Part shown: positions 18,883-28,450 of the stretch, in pieces
Layout of the letters: each line of letters starts with the position of its first letter
Numbering within the stretch: position 1 is the stretch's first letter
From: a bacterium
Lineage (GTDB): Bacteria; Planctomycetota; Planctomycetia; Planctomycetales; Planctomycetaceae
DNA length: 64,000 nucleotides
NCBI GenBank assembly: GCA_016125225.1
Contig: WGME01000006.1
Location: forward strand, 48,966-112,965
Direction of reading: 5' to 3'
Notes under the pieces: generated by a model
Seen by the model: the letters and a program-made list of their open reading frames with translations, nothing else
Told to the model about the DNA's origin: nothing
Databases searched by the model: none
Made by a program: the position numbers and the translations under genes

Positions 18883-21800
18883 ATGCGCTACGATTGGTTG
18901 CAATCTGTCCGTCAGTTTCGTCCTGCGCCCCGACCTGCCACTCGCAGACTGCGACCGGAAATGAGGTCGATCGCGGCGCTGGTTCAGACGCTTGAGCAGC
19001 GCGTGTTGCTGTCAGGTAGCACCGCGACGGAAGAAGCGGCTGCCTTTGCTACACCGACGAGTGCGGAGAACTTCGCCGACGGAGCGGTGATTTTGCATAC
19101 CCAGTTGACGCCGGAAGAAGCCGGGATCGTCCCGGCCTCGATCATGGCGAATACGCCGGAACTCAACGGGAATGGACTGCAATTCAACTTCATTGCCACC
19201 CCAGGCATGTCTCAGAATGCCATTGATGGCTTTCAGGCGGCGGCTGATTTGTGGTCGTCGATTTTCACCGACGACATTGTCGTGAACATCAACATCAATT
19301 TCACGGCTTTGGCTCCGGGAGTACTCGGACAGGCTGGCTCCACCTCGCAGGGGGTCACCGTCAGCAATTATGTGGCCGCGCTGGATGACGACGCGCGTTC
19401 CTTCGACGATGATGTCGCCGTGGCGAATCTGCCGACCGGCTCATCACTGAGCCTGTATACCAGTTTGCCCGCCACGGGGGCTGCGTTCATCGATAATGAT
19501 GGCACCGCCAACAACACTGTGATTGATATCAATACGGCGAACGCCAAAGCTGCTGGCGTGCGAGCCGCGAATGACCCGGCTGTCGATGCCTCGATCACTT
19601 TCAGCAGCCTGTTTACCTGGGACTTTGATCGCAGCAACGGAATCACTCCTGGCGCCTTCGACTTCATCGGCGTGGCAGCCCATGAAATTGGCCATGCCCT
19701 GGGTTTTGTCAGCGGCGTTGACACCGTTGATGTGACGAGCGCTCTGGGTCCGAGTGCTCCCGTCGATTTGAATGGCTTTCGGGTCGTACAACCACTCGAT
19801 TTGTTCCGCGTTTCGACAGCCAGTATCAACGCCGGAACTGATATCGATCTGCGGGCCGATCCGTCCACGAAATACTTCTCGATTGACGGTGGCAATACGC
19901 TGCTGACTACGTTTTCGACCGGATCGTTCAACGGTGACGGTCGTCAGGCCAGCCACTGGAAAGACAATCTCAATATCGGCGTGATGGACCCGACCGCAGC
20001 ACCCGGGGAATACGCCGACATCACCGACTTCGATGTCCAGGCTTTCGACGTCATCGGTTGGGATGTGCGGATGGATTTTGGTGATGCCCGCGATGGTGGT
20101 CCGGGAACATTGGTGGGTGACTATGAAACCTTCCTGGCATCAGACGGTCCGCGTCACGGATTGTTCTCGGCCAGCGGCCTTATCACCGATCAAAGCGGGG
20201 CCCCGAAAGTCTTCCTTGGTAATGGTGTAACAGCGGAAACCGAAGGCATCGCCAGTGATGGTTCGATTGGTGACACTGATGACGGGATTTTCGGTCTCGA
20301 CGTACTCGAATTAGGCCAGTCGGTCAGTTTCGACGTGGTCTCGACGGGGAACGGTGCCGTCCTCGACTACTTCTTTGACTTCAATGGCGATGGAGATTTC
20401 ACCGACGCAGGAGAATCTTTCTCCACGGTTCTGACCCAGATCGCTCAGACCATTACGGTGGACGTTCCACTGTCGGCAACGGTGGGCGAAACAGTCGCCC
20501 GTTTCCGCATCAGCACCGACGGCGGGCTTGCCTCAACCGGTGCCGCCCGCGATGGTGAGGTCGAAGACTACAGCATCGAAATCATCGACATTCGCCCGAA
20601 CAATCCACCGACGGCTATCGGTTTTTCAAACACGGTGACCAGCCTGCCGGAAAACACACCGATCCTCAATTTCACGCGTGTCGCCGATGTGGTCGTGACC
20701 GACGACGGCGTGGGTCGCAACAATCTCAGCCTCAGTGGTGCCGACGCAATCTACTTTCAGTTGCTCGGCTCACAACTCTTCCTGCGGCCGGGTACGGTGC
20801 TCGATTTTGAAACCAAGTCGAGCTATTCGGTCACCGTTTCGGCCGATGACCCCGTTGTCGGCAATACCCCCGATGTCAGCGCCATTTTCACTTTGAATGT
20901 GCAGGACATCAACGAAGCCCCGACCAGTGTGACCTTGCAAAACGCAATCACCAGCCTTCCAGAAACCACCAATACAACTTCAGCAATTACTCTCGGGCAG
21001 ATCGTTGTCAGTGATGATGCCCTGGGCACTGAATCGATCACGCTCGTGGGTCCCGATGCCGCGGCCTTTGAAATCGTCGGTGGGTTTTTGCGGTTGCGTG
21101 CCGGAGTCCCGATCAACTTTGAAACCAAATCGCAATACAACGTGACCATTCGGGTCGATGACCCCACAGTGGGCACCTCGCCCGATGTCCAACTGAATTA
21201 CACGTTGACGATCACCGACATCAATGAAATCCCCACGGGCATTACCGTGCAGCAGGCGGTCACGTCGCTCCGTGAGGATGCCAATACGAATGTGCCGATT
21301 ACATTGGGTCAGGTTGTCGTCACCGACGATGGGCTCGGCACCAACACGCTCTCGCTGACGGGTTCGAATGCGAACGTCTTCGAACTGGTGGGCAACACCC
21401 TGCGTTTGCGGGCTGGCACGAAACTCAATTTCGAAGCCAAAACGGTCTACAACGTTTTCATCAATGCGAATGACCCCACCATCGGCAACGACCCGGATGT
21501 GTCGGTGTTGTTCCAGTTGTTCATCACCGATGTCAACGAAGTGCCAACATCCATGGTGATTGCCAACCCGATCACCAGTCTGCTTGAAGGCACGGTCATC
21601 TCGACGCCGTTGACCGTCGGCACCGTCGTGATCACTGATGATGCCTTGGGGACCGAAGCGTTGAGTCTCAGCGGCGCTGATGCCGCTCGCTTCCAATTGG
21701 TGGGCAACGAATTGCGCTTGCGGGCCGGTTTGACGCTCGACTTTGAAACGCAATCGTCTTATCACGTGACTGTCGATGCGAATGATCCCACTTTGCCGGG

Positions 21801-22707
21801 TGCTCCTGATATCAGCGTCGACTACACGTTGAATGTCCAGGATGTGAATGAAGCCCCGACGGCGGTGTTCCTGATCAATCAGCTCACGTCGGTCGTCGAA
21901 AACACCCCCACGGCGATCAAAGTCGCCGATATTGTGGTGATCGATGACACGTTGGGGCAGGAAGTCTTCCATTTGACCGGCGCCGATGCCGCCAGCTTTG
22001 AAGTGCAGGGGACGTCTTTACTGCTGAAGAAGGGAACGGTCCTCGACTTTGAAACAAAGACCTCTTTCCGCGTGACGGTCAATGTCGATGATCCGACCGT
22101 CGGCACAAGCAGCGATGCTTCGGTCATGTTCCAGTTAGCCGTGACGGACAAGAATGAAGCCCCCGTGGTTCCGCTGCAACAGTCCTTCAGCGTCGCCACG
22201 CGTTCGCGAGCGGGAACCATCGTTGGAACGATTTCTGCCAGTGATCCTGATGCCGGTCAAACTCTGCGATACGGCATCGTGGGAACCAGCGGTTCCGATG
22301 CCAGCAAGGCTTTCGGAATTGATACGACTTCGGGAACCTTGTTTATCCGCAATGGATTACCGGTCCGCCGCGAAGCCATCTATCATCTCACCGTGCGGGT
22401 CTACGATTCAGGATCTCCGTCCCTGTTCACGGACACCCAAGTGACCGTCAACGTGGTGAGCAGCCTGACTCAGCCGGTGATCGCAGTGGCGGCTCCAACC
22501 ACGACGGCTAAGACGACAACCAGTAGCACGACTACGGCCATTGGTTCGGTGACTGCCCCCGTGACCACGACACCCGCCTCAGCAACCACAACGGCCAAGA
22601 AAGACGAAACCCTGCCCGTCGTCGAAACTGTCTCTGATTCGATCCTGGCAACCAAAGCCGCAGCGGCTAAAGTGGTAAAAACCGTCGTTTCAGCAGCGAA
22701 AAAATAG
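18883..22707 (+). CDS. Giant secreted protein: LEPR-XLL, metalloprotease-like, GEVED and cadherin-like repeats
   Basis: A 1,274-residue surface or secreted protein. The Arg-rich N-terminus carries LEQRVLLSG, the LEPR-XLL-type motif seen on giant planctomycete exported proteins. Residues about 100-390 form a zinc-metalloprotease-like domain with HEIGHALGF (first His at 267). DFGDARDGGPG near 400 up to DGEVEDYSIE is a GEVED domain. From about 575 come five tandem cadherin/dystroglycan-like units of about 104 residues, each with LSGADA-, LRAG-, LDFET- and VNDPT-type segments, then a sixth divergent cadherin unit. A Thr/Ala-rich tail ends in Lys residues. The likely role is adhesion or matrix processing. 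AGGAG lies 11 bases before the ATG. Confidence 0.88.
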   Translation: MRYDWLQSVRQFRPAPRPATRRLRPEMRSIAALVQTLEQRVLLSGSTATEEAAAFATPTSAENFADGAVILHTQLTPEEAGIVPASIMANTPELNGNGLQFNFIATPGMSQNAIDGFQAAADLWSSIFTDDIVVNININFTALAPGVLGQAGSTSQGVTVSNYVAALDDDARSFDDDVAVANLPTGSSLSLYTSLPATGAAFIDNDGTANNTVIDINTANAKAAGVRAANDPAVDASITFSSLFTWDFDRSNGITPGAFDFIGVAAHEIGHALGFVSGVDTVDVTSALGPSAPVDLNGFRVVQPLDLFRVSTASINAGTDIDLRADPSTKYFSIDGGNTLLTTFSTGSFNGDGRQASHWKDNLNIGVMDPTAAPGEYADITDFDVQAFDVIGWDVRMDFGDARDGGPGTLVGDYETFLASDGPRHGLFSASGLITDQSGAPKVFLGNGVTAETEGIASDGSIGDTDDGIFGLDVLELGQSVSFDVVSTGNGAVLDYFFDFNGDGDFTDAGESFSTVLTQIAQTITVDVPLSATVGETVARFRISTDGGLASTGAARDGEVEDYSIEIIDIRPNNPPTAIGFSNTVTSLPENTPILNFTRVADVVVTDDGVGRNNLSLSGADAIYFQLLGSQLFLRPGTVLDFETKSSYSVTVSADDPVVGNTPDVSAIFTLNVQDINEAPTSVTLQNAITSLPETTNTTSAITLGQIVVSDDALGTESITLVGPDAAAFEIVGGFLRLRAGVPINFETKSQYNVTIRVDDPTVGTSPDVQLNYTLTITDINEIPTGITVQQAVTSLREDANTNVPITLGQVVVTDDGLGTNTLSLTGSNANVFELVGNTLRLRAGTKLNFEAKTVYNVFINANDPTIGNDPDVSVLFQLFITDVNEVPTSMVIANPITSLLEGTVISTPLTVGTVVITDDALGTEALSLSGADAARFQLVGNELRLRAGLTLDFETQSSYHVTVDANDPTLPGAPDISVDYTLNVQDVNEAPTAVFLINQLTSVVENTPTAIKVADIVVIDDTLGQEVFHLTGADAASFEVQGTSLLLKKGTVLDFETKTSFRVTVNVDDPTVGTSSDASVMFQLAVTDKNEAPVVPLQQSFSVATRSRAGTIVGTISASDPDAGQTLRYGIVGTSGSDASKAFGIDTTSGTLFIRNGLPVRREAIYHLTVRVYDSGSPSLFTDTQVTVNVVSSLTQPVIAVAAPTTTAKTTTSSTTTAIGSVTAPVTTTPASATTTAKKDETLPVVETVSDSILATKAAAAKVVKTVVSAAKK

Positions 22708-22816
22708 TCTGCCTGCAACGATTGTCAGGAATAGGAATTCGTAACTTGGCGGCAATCGGGGGTTGAACTCCGTCTCTTCAGACATCACCATGCAGAGGTC
22801 TTGAGGACGGAAAGTC

Positions 22817-23377
22817 ATGCGATCTTGGCAGTCTCCCTGGCGAATCGGCAGCCGACGCTCTACGTCGTCGCTGATGGTGCGCTGTCTGGTGCTGTGTGGA
22901 TTCGTGACGGGTACCGTTGGATTACCGGCTGATCTGTCGGGCTGGCTGCCCGGTGCGACAGGGACATGTCGGGCCACCCCCGGAGCGGTCTGCCGCTGTT
23001 CGCTCATCAGTCAGAAGATGGGGACCTGTTGCTGCAGTCGTGGCCAGTCGCGAAGTTCAATGGCGACTTGCCATGCCACACCATCTCAACCGGTTGTTGG
23101 AAGTTGTTGTGCCAAAAGGGCCCCGGCGAGTTCGGAAAAGCCAGCAACAGCCCCGCGTGCCAAATCGGAACCGACGCTGCAGATATCGTCCTGCCCCTGT
23201 GGACCGTCGAGTCCGTCGACATCGATCCTGCAATGCAGTGAACCTCGCTTATTGACTTCTGCCGCGCAGTTCACCAGCCAAATAAAGGTGATTGCGAAAC
23301 TTTCGATCGGCGACGTGGATCTCTTTGGCTTGCGTCTGCCTCCTGATCTGCCCCCTCCTAAACAGGTCACTCTCTGA
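22817..23377 (+). CDS. Cys-rich secreted or surface protein, unknown
   Basis: A 186-residue protein that I do not recognise. A basic N-terminus and hydrophobic stretch (MVRCLVLCGFVTGTVGL) suggest export. The middle has clustered cysteines (CRATPGAVCRCS, GTCCCSRG, GSCCAKRAP, ISSCPCGP), which could form disulfides or bind metal. The C-terminus is plainer and ends in PPDLPPPKQVTL. GGAAAG lies just before the ATG. It sits between the giant surface protein and the DUF1559 gene, consistent with an envelope role. Several alternative frames are open here, so coding status is likely rather than certain. Confidence 0.6.
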   Translation: MRSWQSPWRIGSRRSTSSLMVRCLVLCGFVTGTVGLPADLSGWLPGATGTCRATPGAVCRCSLISQKMGTCCCSRGQSRSSMATCHATPSQPVVGSCCAKRAPASSEKPATAPRAKSEPTLQISSCPCGPSSPSTSILQCSEPRLLTSAAQFTSQIKVIAKLSIGDVDLFGLRLPPDLPPPKQVTL

Positions 23378-23646
23378 ACCGGGAACACGTCGATGTTCCC
23401 CTGAGATGCTGGTGCGACGGCGAATTGCCATCGCCGTTCCCTGAGCATCTCTTCCCGATTGGGTCCGCATGACGACCGGATTGGCACGTTCACAGGGCAT
23501 CATTCGCCCTATTGATGACTGCCAGTACCCAGTCGTGTGTGCCCCTCAACATTCCAGTAGCGATCCAAGTGTTGGCGTCATCCGCTGCGCGCTGGGATTG
23601 CTGCAGGAATTCCGAGAGCCATCCATTTTAGTTCAGGAGAGGTCAC

Positions 23647-24753
23647 GTGTTTCAATTCCATCGGTCTCGCCGCGCGCGGGGCTTTACGCTTATTGAACTG
23701 TTGGTGGTGATTGCCATCATCGCCATTCTGATTGCCCTGTTATTGCCGGCGGTCCAGCAGGCCCGTGAAGCGGCTCGTCGTACACAGTGCAAGAACCATC
23801 TCAAGCAGATGGGGCTTGCGCTGCATAACTACGAATCAGCGTTTACCGTTTTTCCCATGACGAACGCGCAGAACTATCTGCCGAACACGCAGGGGTTCTC
23901 GCCGCAGGCCCGGTTGCTGCCGTATCTCGAACAGGCCAATCTGCAGAATCTGATTGATTTCACGCAGTATGCTTTTTCAGGTCCTTACAACAACCTGGTC
24001 CCCAACCCGCAGTTTGCCGCCGCGTTCGCCATTCCGGTGCCGATCTTCCTTTGCCCCAGCGATCCCGCACCGACGCAAACCGCCGGGGCCGGGGGGGCCG
24101 TGTATGCCGGTACGAACTACATGGTGAGCTTCGGCAGCGGTTCGGGTACCAATTACGACTTGCGGTGGCGGACTGATGGCATCTGTTACGAGAACTCCAA
24201 CGCCAAAATGCGGGATGTGACCGATGGCACATCGAACACCGTCTTCATGAGCGAATCGGTCCGCAGTGTCGGGGCTGACTTCACGTTACCTTCCGGGTCG
24301 CTGCCGCCCTACCCGTATCAATCGACGATGAACGGATCGTCCGGCGTCTCTGCAACATTACAGGCGGTACAGGGGCTGGCGGGTTCTGGTGGTGCCTGGT
24401 CCGGATTCAACAACGGGAACGGCGTCATCGAAAACCCGAACCTGAATGCTGTCTGGCCGACCATGACCAGCTACCGGGGGGCGGCCAGTCTGGCTCTCCG
24501 CGGCCGTGGCACATCGTGGGCCCATTCGGGAGCCATCAGCACCTTGACGAATGGATACACCACGCCCAACAGCAAAATCCCTGATATTGTTACGCACTTC
24601 ACGGGATTCTTCGGCCCCAGAAGCTGGCACACTGGCGGTGCCCACGTGCTGATGGGCGACGGGACCGTCCGCTATCTCAGCGACAACATCGACTCCCAAC
24701 TCCATCGCCATCTGCATAGCCGCGATGGTGGCGAAACCCTGAGTGAGTTTTAA
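23647..24753 (+). CDS. DUF1559 prepilin-type N-terminal methylation protein
   Basis: A 368-residue pseudopilin-like protein. After a short basic leader (SRRARG) comes the type IV prepilin motif with [16 protein letters not shown]; processing after Gly12 is expected. The long hydrophobic helix ends in [17 protein letters not shown]. The DUF1559 domain follows, with [32 protein letters not shown] and the C-terminal H-x-GG-x-xV-L-M-GDG motif ([17 protein letters not shown]). The family is hugely expanded in Planctomycetes and is presumed to build extracellular fibres or a secretion pseudopilus. The GTG start follows a strong GAGAGG site. Confidence 0.93.
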   Translation: MFQFHRSRRARGFTLIELLVVIAIIAILIALLLPAVQQAREAARRTQCKNHLKQMGLALHNYESAFTVFPMTNAQNYLPNTQGFSPQARLLPYLEQANLQNLIDFTQYAFSGPYNNLVPNPQFAAAFAIPVPIFLCPSDPAPTQTAGAGGAVYAGTNYMVSFGSGSGTNYDLRWRTDGICYENSNAKMRDVTDGTSNTVFMSESVRSVGADFTLPSGSLPPYPYQSTMNGSSGVSATLQAVQGLAGSGGAWSGFNNGNGVIENPNLNAVWPTMTSYRGAASLALRGRGTSWAHSGAISTLTNGYTTPNSKIPDIVTHFTGFFGPRSWHTGGAHVLMGDGTVRYLSDNIDSQLHRHLHSRDGGETLSEF

Positions 24754-24766
24754 CCAGGAGAATTCC

Positions 24767-25186
24767 ATGCTCCGACACAAACTCAGGGCCGGCGTCACAT
24801 GGATGATGATTCTCGGCGTCGGCTGCAGTGACAACCCCGGAGTGACCGGCGGCACAACCGGTTGCGTAACCGTGGCCGACTCACCACCGCTCGCGGATTT
24901 ACGCTTGGCCGTCCACTCAGACGGAGGCGGAGATGATCGGCCGATTGGCTTCGGAGTGACCAACGCCACCGGCTGTTTCGAACTTTTCACCCCCGGAGCG
25001 CGGCAAGCGTTATGGCTGGAACCGGGAGACTACCGCATCACCGTGGAAACGATCGGGCCAGATGTGGTCATTCCCGCCGAGTTCACGACTGCAAAATCGA
25101 CACCACTGGTGATCACCTGGCCGACGGACGATCAAGCCCTCGCGCTCCAGTTGCCCCCACTCAAACCCACCCCCTCGCGTCGCTGA
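24767..25186 (+). CDS. Small lipoprotein with carboxypeptidase-regulatory-like fold
   Basis: A 139-residue probable lipoprotein. A signal sequence ends in the lipobox-like ILGVGC (Cys near residue 20), then a beta-rich domain (GCVTVADSPPLADLRLAV, NATGCFELFTPG, LEPGDYRITVE) resembling the carboxypeptidase-D regulatory or transthyretin-like fold. AGGAG lies six bases before ATG 24767, ruling out the upstream GTG. It is 13 bases after the DUF1559 stop and followed by the DUF4198 gene, a trio often repeated in planctomycete genomes and probably acting together at the cell surface. Confidence 0.78.
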   Translation: MLRHKLRAGVTWMMILGVGCSDNPGVTGGTTGCVTVADSPPLADLRLAVHSDGGGDDRPIGFGVTNATGCFELFTPGARQALWLEPGDYRITVETIGPDVVIPAEFTTAKSTPLVITWPTDDQALALQLPPLKPTPSRR

Positions 25187-25224
25187 TCGGCGTGAGACAT
25201 GCTTCTATCAGAAAGAAAGACTCC

Positions 25225-26028
25225 ATGTTGAAAACGTTCATTGGCGGCCTGTTGCTCGCCACACTGTTCGGCACTGCCCCGGCGTTTGCTCACGATACCT
25301 GGGTGCAGACCAATACGAACCTCATCCGTTCGGGGGATGCCGTGCATGTTGACCTGATGCTCGGCAATCATGGCAACGAGCATCGGGACTTCAAACTCGC
25401 CAGCAAGATCGCGCTCGATGGGGTCGACCTGAAAGTCCACTCACCCGATGGCAAAGCCTATGATCTCAAGTCGCAGTTGATCGATGTCGGCTACACGCCG
25501 AAAGAAGGGTTCTGGTCGACCAAGTTCGCGGCGACCACACCTGGGTTGTACCTGGTGAATCACTCGGTCGACAAAGTGGTCAACCATGGCACGCCGGCGC
25601 GGTCGATCAAATCGGCGAAGACGTATTTCGTGGTGAGTAGTTCGCTCGACAACGTGCCCCAGGAAAACCCCGGCTTCGACAAGCCGCTCGGTCATGCCCT
25701 GGAACTGGTGCCGGAAGCGAACACCGTCACACCGATGGGGCCGGACGTGCCGATTCGCGTGAAGGTCTTGCTCAAAGGAGAACCGCTCGCCGGTGCCACG
25801 GTGTCATTCATTCCCCGCGGCGTCACATTGAAGGAAGGGTTCGACCCGGAATACGAACGGACCACCAATGACAACGGCCGGGCCATGTTCATTCCCAAGG
25901 ACGGCAATTACTACCTGGTGGTGGTGCATCATCTGACGAAGGAAGCCGGTGCCGACTTCACCGAAACGAAGTACACCGCAACCCTGACGGTCTACGTCCC
26001 CGATGTCTGCCCCTGCTGCGGCGAATGA
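25225..26028 (+). CDS. DUF4198 domain protein, exported
   Basis: A 267-residue exported protein. A signal peptide (MLKTFIGGLLLATLFGTAPA, then FAHDTW) is followed by a DUF4198 beta-sandwich (VLLKGEPLAGATVSFIPRGV, TTNDNGRAMFIPKDGNYYLV). DUF4198 proteins include periplasmic components near metal (Ni, Co) uptake systems. The C-terminal CPCCGE and the His right after the signal could bind metal, but that is inference. It is the last gene of the DUF1559-lipoprotein-DUF4198 set, closed by the hairpin at 26045. Confidence 0.83.
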   Translation: MLKTFIGGLLLATLFGTAPAFAHDTWVQTNTNLIRSGDAVHVDLMLGNHGNEHRDFKLASKIALDGVDLKVHSPDGKAYDLKSQLIDVGYTPKEGFWSTKFAATTPGLYLVNHSVDKVVNHGTPARSIKSAKTYFVVSSSLDNVPQENPGFDKPLGHALELVPEANTVTPMGPDVPIRVKVLLKGEPLAGATVSFIPRGVTLKEGFDPEYERTTNDNGRAMFIPKDGNYYLVVVHHLTKEAGADFTETKYTATLTVYVPDVCPCCGE

Positions 26029-26044
26029 TCGGCATATCCCATTT

Positions 26045-26075
26045 AGCCCCCGGTTGCTCGCAACCGTGGGGGGCT
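26045..26075 (+). terminator. GC-rich hairpin after DUF4198 gene
   Basis: Stem AGCCCCCGGTTG with CAACCGTGGGGGGCT around CTCG, beginning 17 bases after the stop codon. There is no U-run, so it may work as a transcript 3' end protector or a non-canonical terminator. Confidence 0.6.
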
Positions 26076-26102
26076 CCTGTGCGTCATAGGTGATCGAGTA
26101 GA

Positions 26103-26175
26103 ACCAGCCCGCAGCGCGAGCAAGGGCCGATGAACACAGATCTTCAAATCGCCCTGGCTGGCGCGGCGGGCTAGT
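26103..26175. repeat. Palindromic repeat family B, copy 1
   Basis: Left arm ACCAGCCCGCAGCGCGAGCA, right arm GCCCTGGCTGGCGCGGCGGG. The right arm has drifted. It lies between the DUF4198 gene and the PQQ-like gene. Related copies are at 27643 and 28451. Confidence 0.8.
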
Positions 26176-26311
26176 TATTCGCACGAACCCACGCGGAGCG
26201 CCTCTGCCACCCGCATCGGTTCGACATCTCGCCGATCTGCGTTACAATCTTTGTCAGCCAGGCCATTGTCCCAGCGAATTCTTCCCGCCTTGATCTCTGA
26301 AAGAGTCTTTC

Positions 26312-27631
26312 ATGGTTCCTTCGCTGCTGTTGGCCCTTACTCTGCTCGCGACTCCGGAAACCGGCCGCTGGCCCGCCTTTCAAGGGGCCGGGCACACGCC
26401 GCTCACTCCCGATGCGGTGCCGCTCACCTGGAATGAAACCGACCATGTCGCCTGGAAGGTGACCACGCCGGGACATGGCCAATCGAGCCCGGTGATCTGG
26501 GGCGAGCATGTTTACCTCACTTCGGTCTCCGGCCCCAATAAAGAGACCTATCATCTGGTCTGCCTGAATCTCGCCGATGGTTCGAAGCTCTGGGAAAAGT
26601 CCGTCACCTCGACCGATCCGGTCAAGAACAGTGTCTATGTCAGCCGGGCCGCACCGACCCCGGTGGTCGATGACGCCGGTGTCTACGTTTTCTTTGAAAG
26701 TGGCGACTTCGGCAGCTGGACCCATGCCGGAGAACTGCAGTGGCTGCGGTCGTTGTCGACCGATTACGGCAAGTTCCAGAACGAATTCGGCCTCGCCGCT
26801 TCGCCGGTGCTGTATCAGGACCGCCTGATTCAACTCATCGATCACGATGGCCCGTCGTACATTCTCGCGCTCGATAAAGCCACCGGCACCACCATTTGGA
26901 AGACCGATCGCACCGGTCGCCGCAGTTGGACCTCGCCAGTCCTGGTTTCCAAGTCGGGAGTCGATGTGGTGGTCGCCAGTTCCGATGGCAGCATCGATGG
27001 CTACGACCCAACCACCGGCAAGCAACTCTTTAACTTCACCGACATCGGCGGCAACACCGGCACCACGCCCTGTGTCTTCGGGGAGGGGAAGTTCCTGGTC
27101 GCGGCCTCGGCCGGACAGCGCGGCGAAAACGCGGAGCTCGCCAAGAAATCGAACATGGCGATGGAACTGATGATCGATGGCGACACAGTCCGTCCGGAAG
27201 TGCTGTGGCGGAATGCCGAAGTGACGCCCACCTTTTCCTCGCCGATGGTCCACGCCGGTTATGCCTACTGGATCAACCGCTCGGGCATCATTTCGTGTCT
27301 CGATGTCGCAACGGGCGATCTCAAGTACACTCAGCGCACGCCACAAACCGCCTGGGCCACTTCAGTGGGCATCGGCGATCGGATCTACATCTTCGGCAAA
27401 GACGGCGTTACGACCGTCATCGCCGCCGGACCGGAGTTCCAGATCCTCGCGGAAAATACGCTGTGGGATGCAGAGACCGCCCCGAAAGATGAAACGCTGA
27501 TCAGCCAGGAAACCGAACCGCAACGGCAACGCTCGGCCGCTATGTTCGCCAGCCCGGTGCAATACGGCGTCGCCATCGTCAACGGCAGCCTGCTCATCCG
27601 CTCGGGCACGGTGCTGTTCTGCGTGCGGTAG
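26312..27631 (+). CDS. PQQ-like beta-propeller repeat protein
   Basis: A 439-residue exported beta-propeller. A short signal-like N-terminus (MVPSLLLALTLLATPE) is followed by the opening GRWPAFQGAGH and WKVTTPGHGQSSPVIWGEHVY, the hallmark of planctomycete PQQ-like (WD40-like) exported proteins. Repeats such as LNLADGSKLWE, LDKATGTTIWKTDR, YDPTTGKQLFNF and LDVATGDLKY mark the blades. It lacks dehydrogenase catalytic residues, so it is probably a binding scaffold. ATG 26312. It is bracketed by family B repeats at 26103 and 27643. Confidence 0.88.
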   Translation: MVPSLLLALTLLATPETGRWPAFQGAGHTPLTPDAVPLTWNETDHVAWKVTTPGHGQSSPVIWGEHVYLTSVSGPNKETYHLVCLNLADGSKLWEKSVTSTDPVKNSVYVSRAAPTPVVDDAGVYVFFESGDFGSWTHAGELQWLRSLSTDYGKFQNEFGLAASPVLYQDRLIQLIDHDGPSYILALDKATGTTIWKTDRTGRRSWTSPVLVSKSGVDVVVASSDGSIDGYDPTTGKQLFNFTDIGGNTGTTPCVFGEGKFLVAASAGQRGENAELAKKSNMAMELMIDGDTVRPEVLWRNAEVTPTFSSPMVHAGYAYWINRSGIISCLDVATGDLKYTQRTPQTAWATSVGIGDRIYIFGKDGVTTVIAAGPEFQILAENTLWDAETAPKDETLISQETEPQRQRSAAMFASPVQYGVAIVNGSLLIRSGTVLFCVR

Positions 27632-27642
27632 GGTCAAGCAAA

Positions 27643-27715
27643 ACCAGCCCGCAGCGCCAGCAAGGGCGATTTGCAGTTCCGTGTTCATCTGCCCTTGCTC
27701 GCGCTGCGGGCTGGT
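27643..27715. repeat. Palindromic repeat family B, copy 2
   Basis: The best preserved copy. The left arm is AACCAGCCCGCAGCGCCAGC plus AAGGGC and the right arm GCCCTTGCTCGCGCTGCGGG plus CTGGT, around a centre of about 20 bases. It starts 11 bases after the PQQ-like stop and lies upstream of the toxin-antitoxin pair. Confidence 0.9.
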
Positions 27716-27771
27716 CGCACAATTGACTTTCGTTCTTCCCCTCGGACGTCCGAAGGGGATACAATCTGATC

Positions 27772-28041
27772 ATGCCCACGGAACTTACCAAAGAGCTGGC
27801 TGCTGCGCTGAACGCAACAGGGGAAAACGGACTGGAAGTCGTCGATCCTGATACGCAGCGGACGTACTTCGTCGTGGAGGCTGACATTCATCGACGGGCC
27901 ATGGACGCGCTGCGCCGCCAGCAGAATCGTGACGCGATCGCCCAAGGCATTGCCGAGATGGAAGCAGGGCATGGCAAGCCTTTGGACCAGGCCATGGCTG
28001 ACATACGCGGGCGACTGGGGTTCCCTCAGGCGAAACCATGA
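27772..28041 (+). CDS. Probable antitoxin of a RelE/ParE-type pair
   Basis: An 89-residue acidic-to-neutral protein. The N-terminal half has VVDPDTQRTYFVVEADIHRR, resembling the short antitoxin proteins that precede RelE/ParE toxins in planctomycetes. The C-terminal helix IAQGIAEMEAGHGKPLDQAM matches the toxin-wrapping region of many antitoxins. The stop overlaps the toxin start as ATGA, so translation is coupled. It should bind and block the toxin and probably repress the operon. Confidence 0.75.
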   Translation: MPTELTKELAAALNATGENGLEVVDPDTQRTYFVVEADIHRRAMDALRRQQNRDAIAQGIAEMEAGHGKPLDQAMADIRGRLGFPQAKP

Positions 28042-28379
28042 CGTTTGAGGTGATCCTGCTCCATCAAGCAGAAGCGGACATTGAGGCGAATGCTCGCTGG
28101 TGGGCGTTGCACCATTCCGTCGAGCAAGCTGCCCACTGGTTGGACACCATCCATCACCAACTCAAGTCGCTGGAGCAATTCCCCGAAAGCCACGGACTGG
28201 CGGCGGAGAACGACGAATTCCCGTACGAGATTCGCGATAAACTGCTGGGTCTCGGTTCCCGCCCGAGCTATCGAGCCCTCTTTACGATTCGGGACAACAC
28301 GGTCTACATCCTGGCCGTCCGGCGTGCCGCTCAGGATGCCGTTCATCCCACTGATCTGGACGCGCCGCCCATTGTGTGA
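28038..28379 (+). CDS. RelE/ParE-family toxin
   Basis: A 113-residue protein of the RelE/ParE superfamily. It opens FEVILLHQAEADIEANARWW and continues with LDTIHHQLKSLEQFPESHGLA and YRALFTIRDNTVYILAVRRA, the classic order of helices and strands. RelE members cut mRNA on the ribosome and ParE members poison gyrase; which applies here cannot be told. It overlaps the antitoxin by four bases. The module lies between family B repeats at 27643 and 28451, a possible sign of mobility. Confidence 0.85.
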   Translation: MTFEVILLHQAEADIEANARWWALHHSVEQAAHWLDTIHHQLKSLEQFPESHGLAAENDEFPYEIRDKLLGLGSRPSYRALFTIRDNTVYILAVRRAAQDAVHPTDLDAPPIV

Positions 28380-28450
28380 GCACGCGGCCGAGTGAGACTG
28401 TTGGACCGCATTTTAGGGTGCTACCCAGCCCGGCAAAAGAGTCAATCAAA

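Noticed and set aside
20980..21972. 330-codon minus-strand frame inside the giant surface protein
   Set aside because: Arises from the repeat structure of the cadherin-like units; no domain and no start signal.
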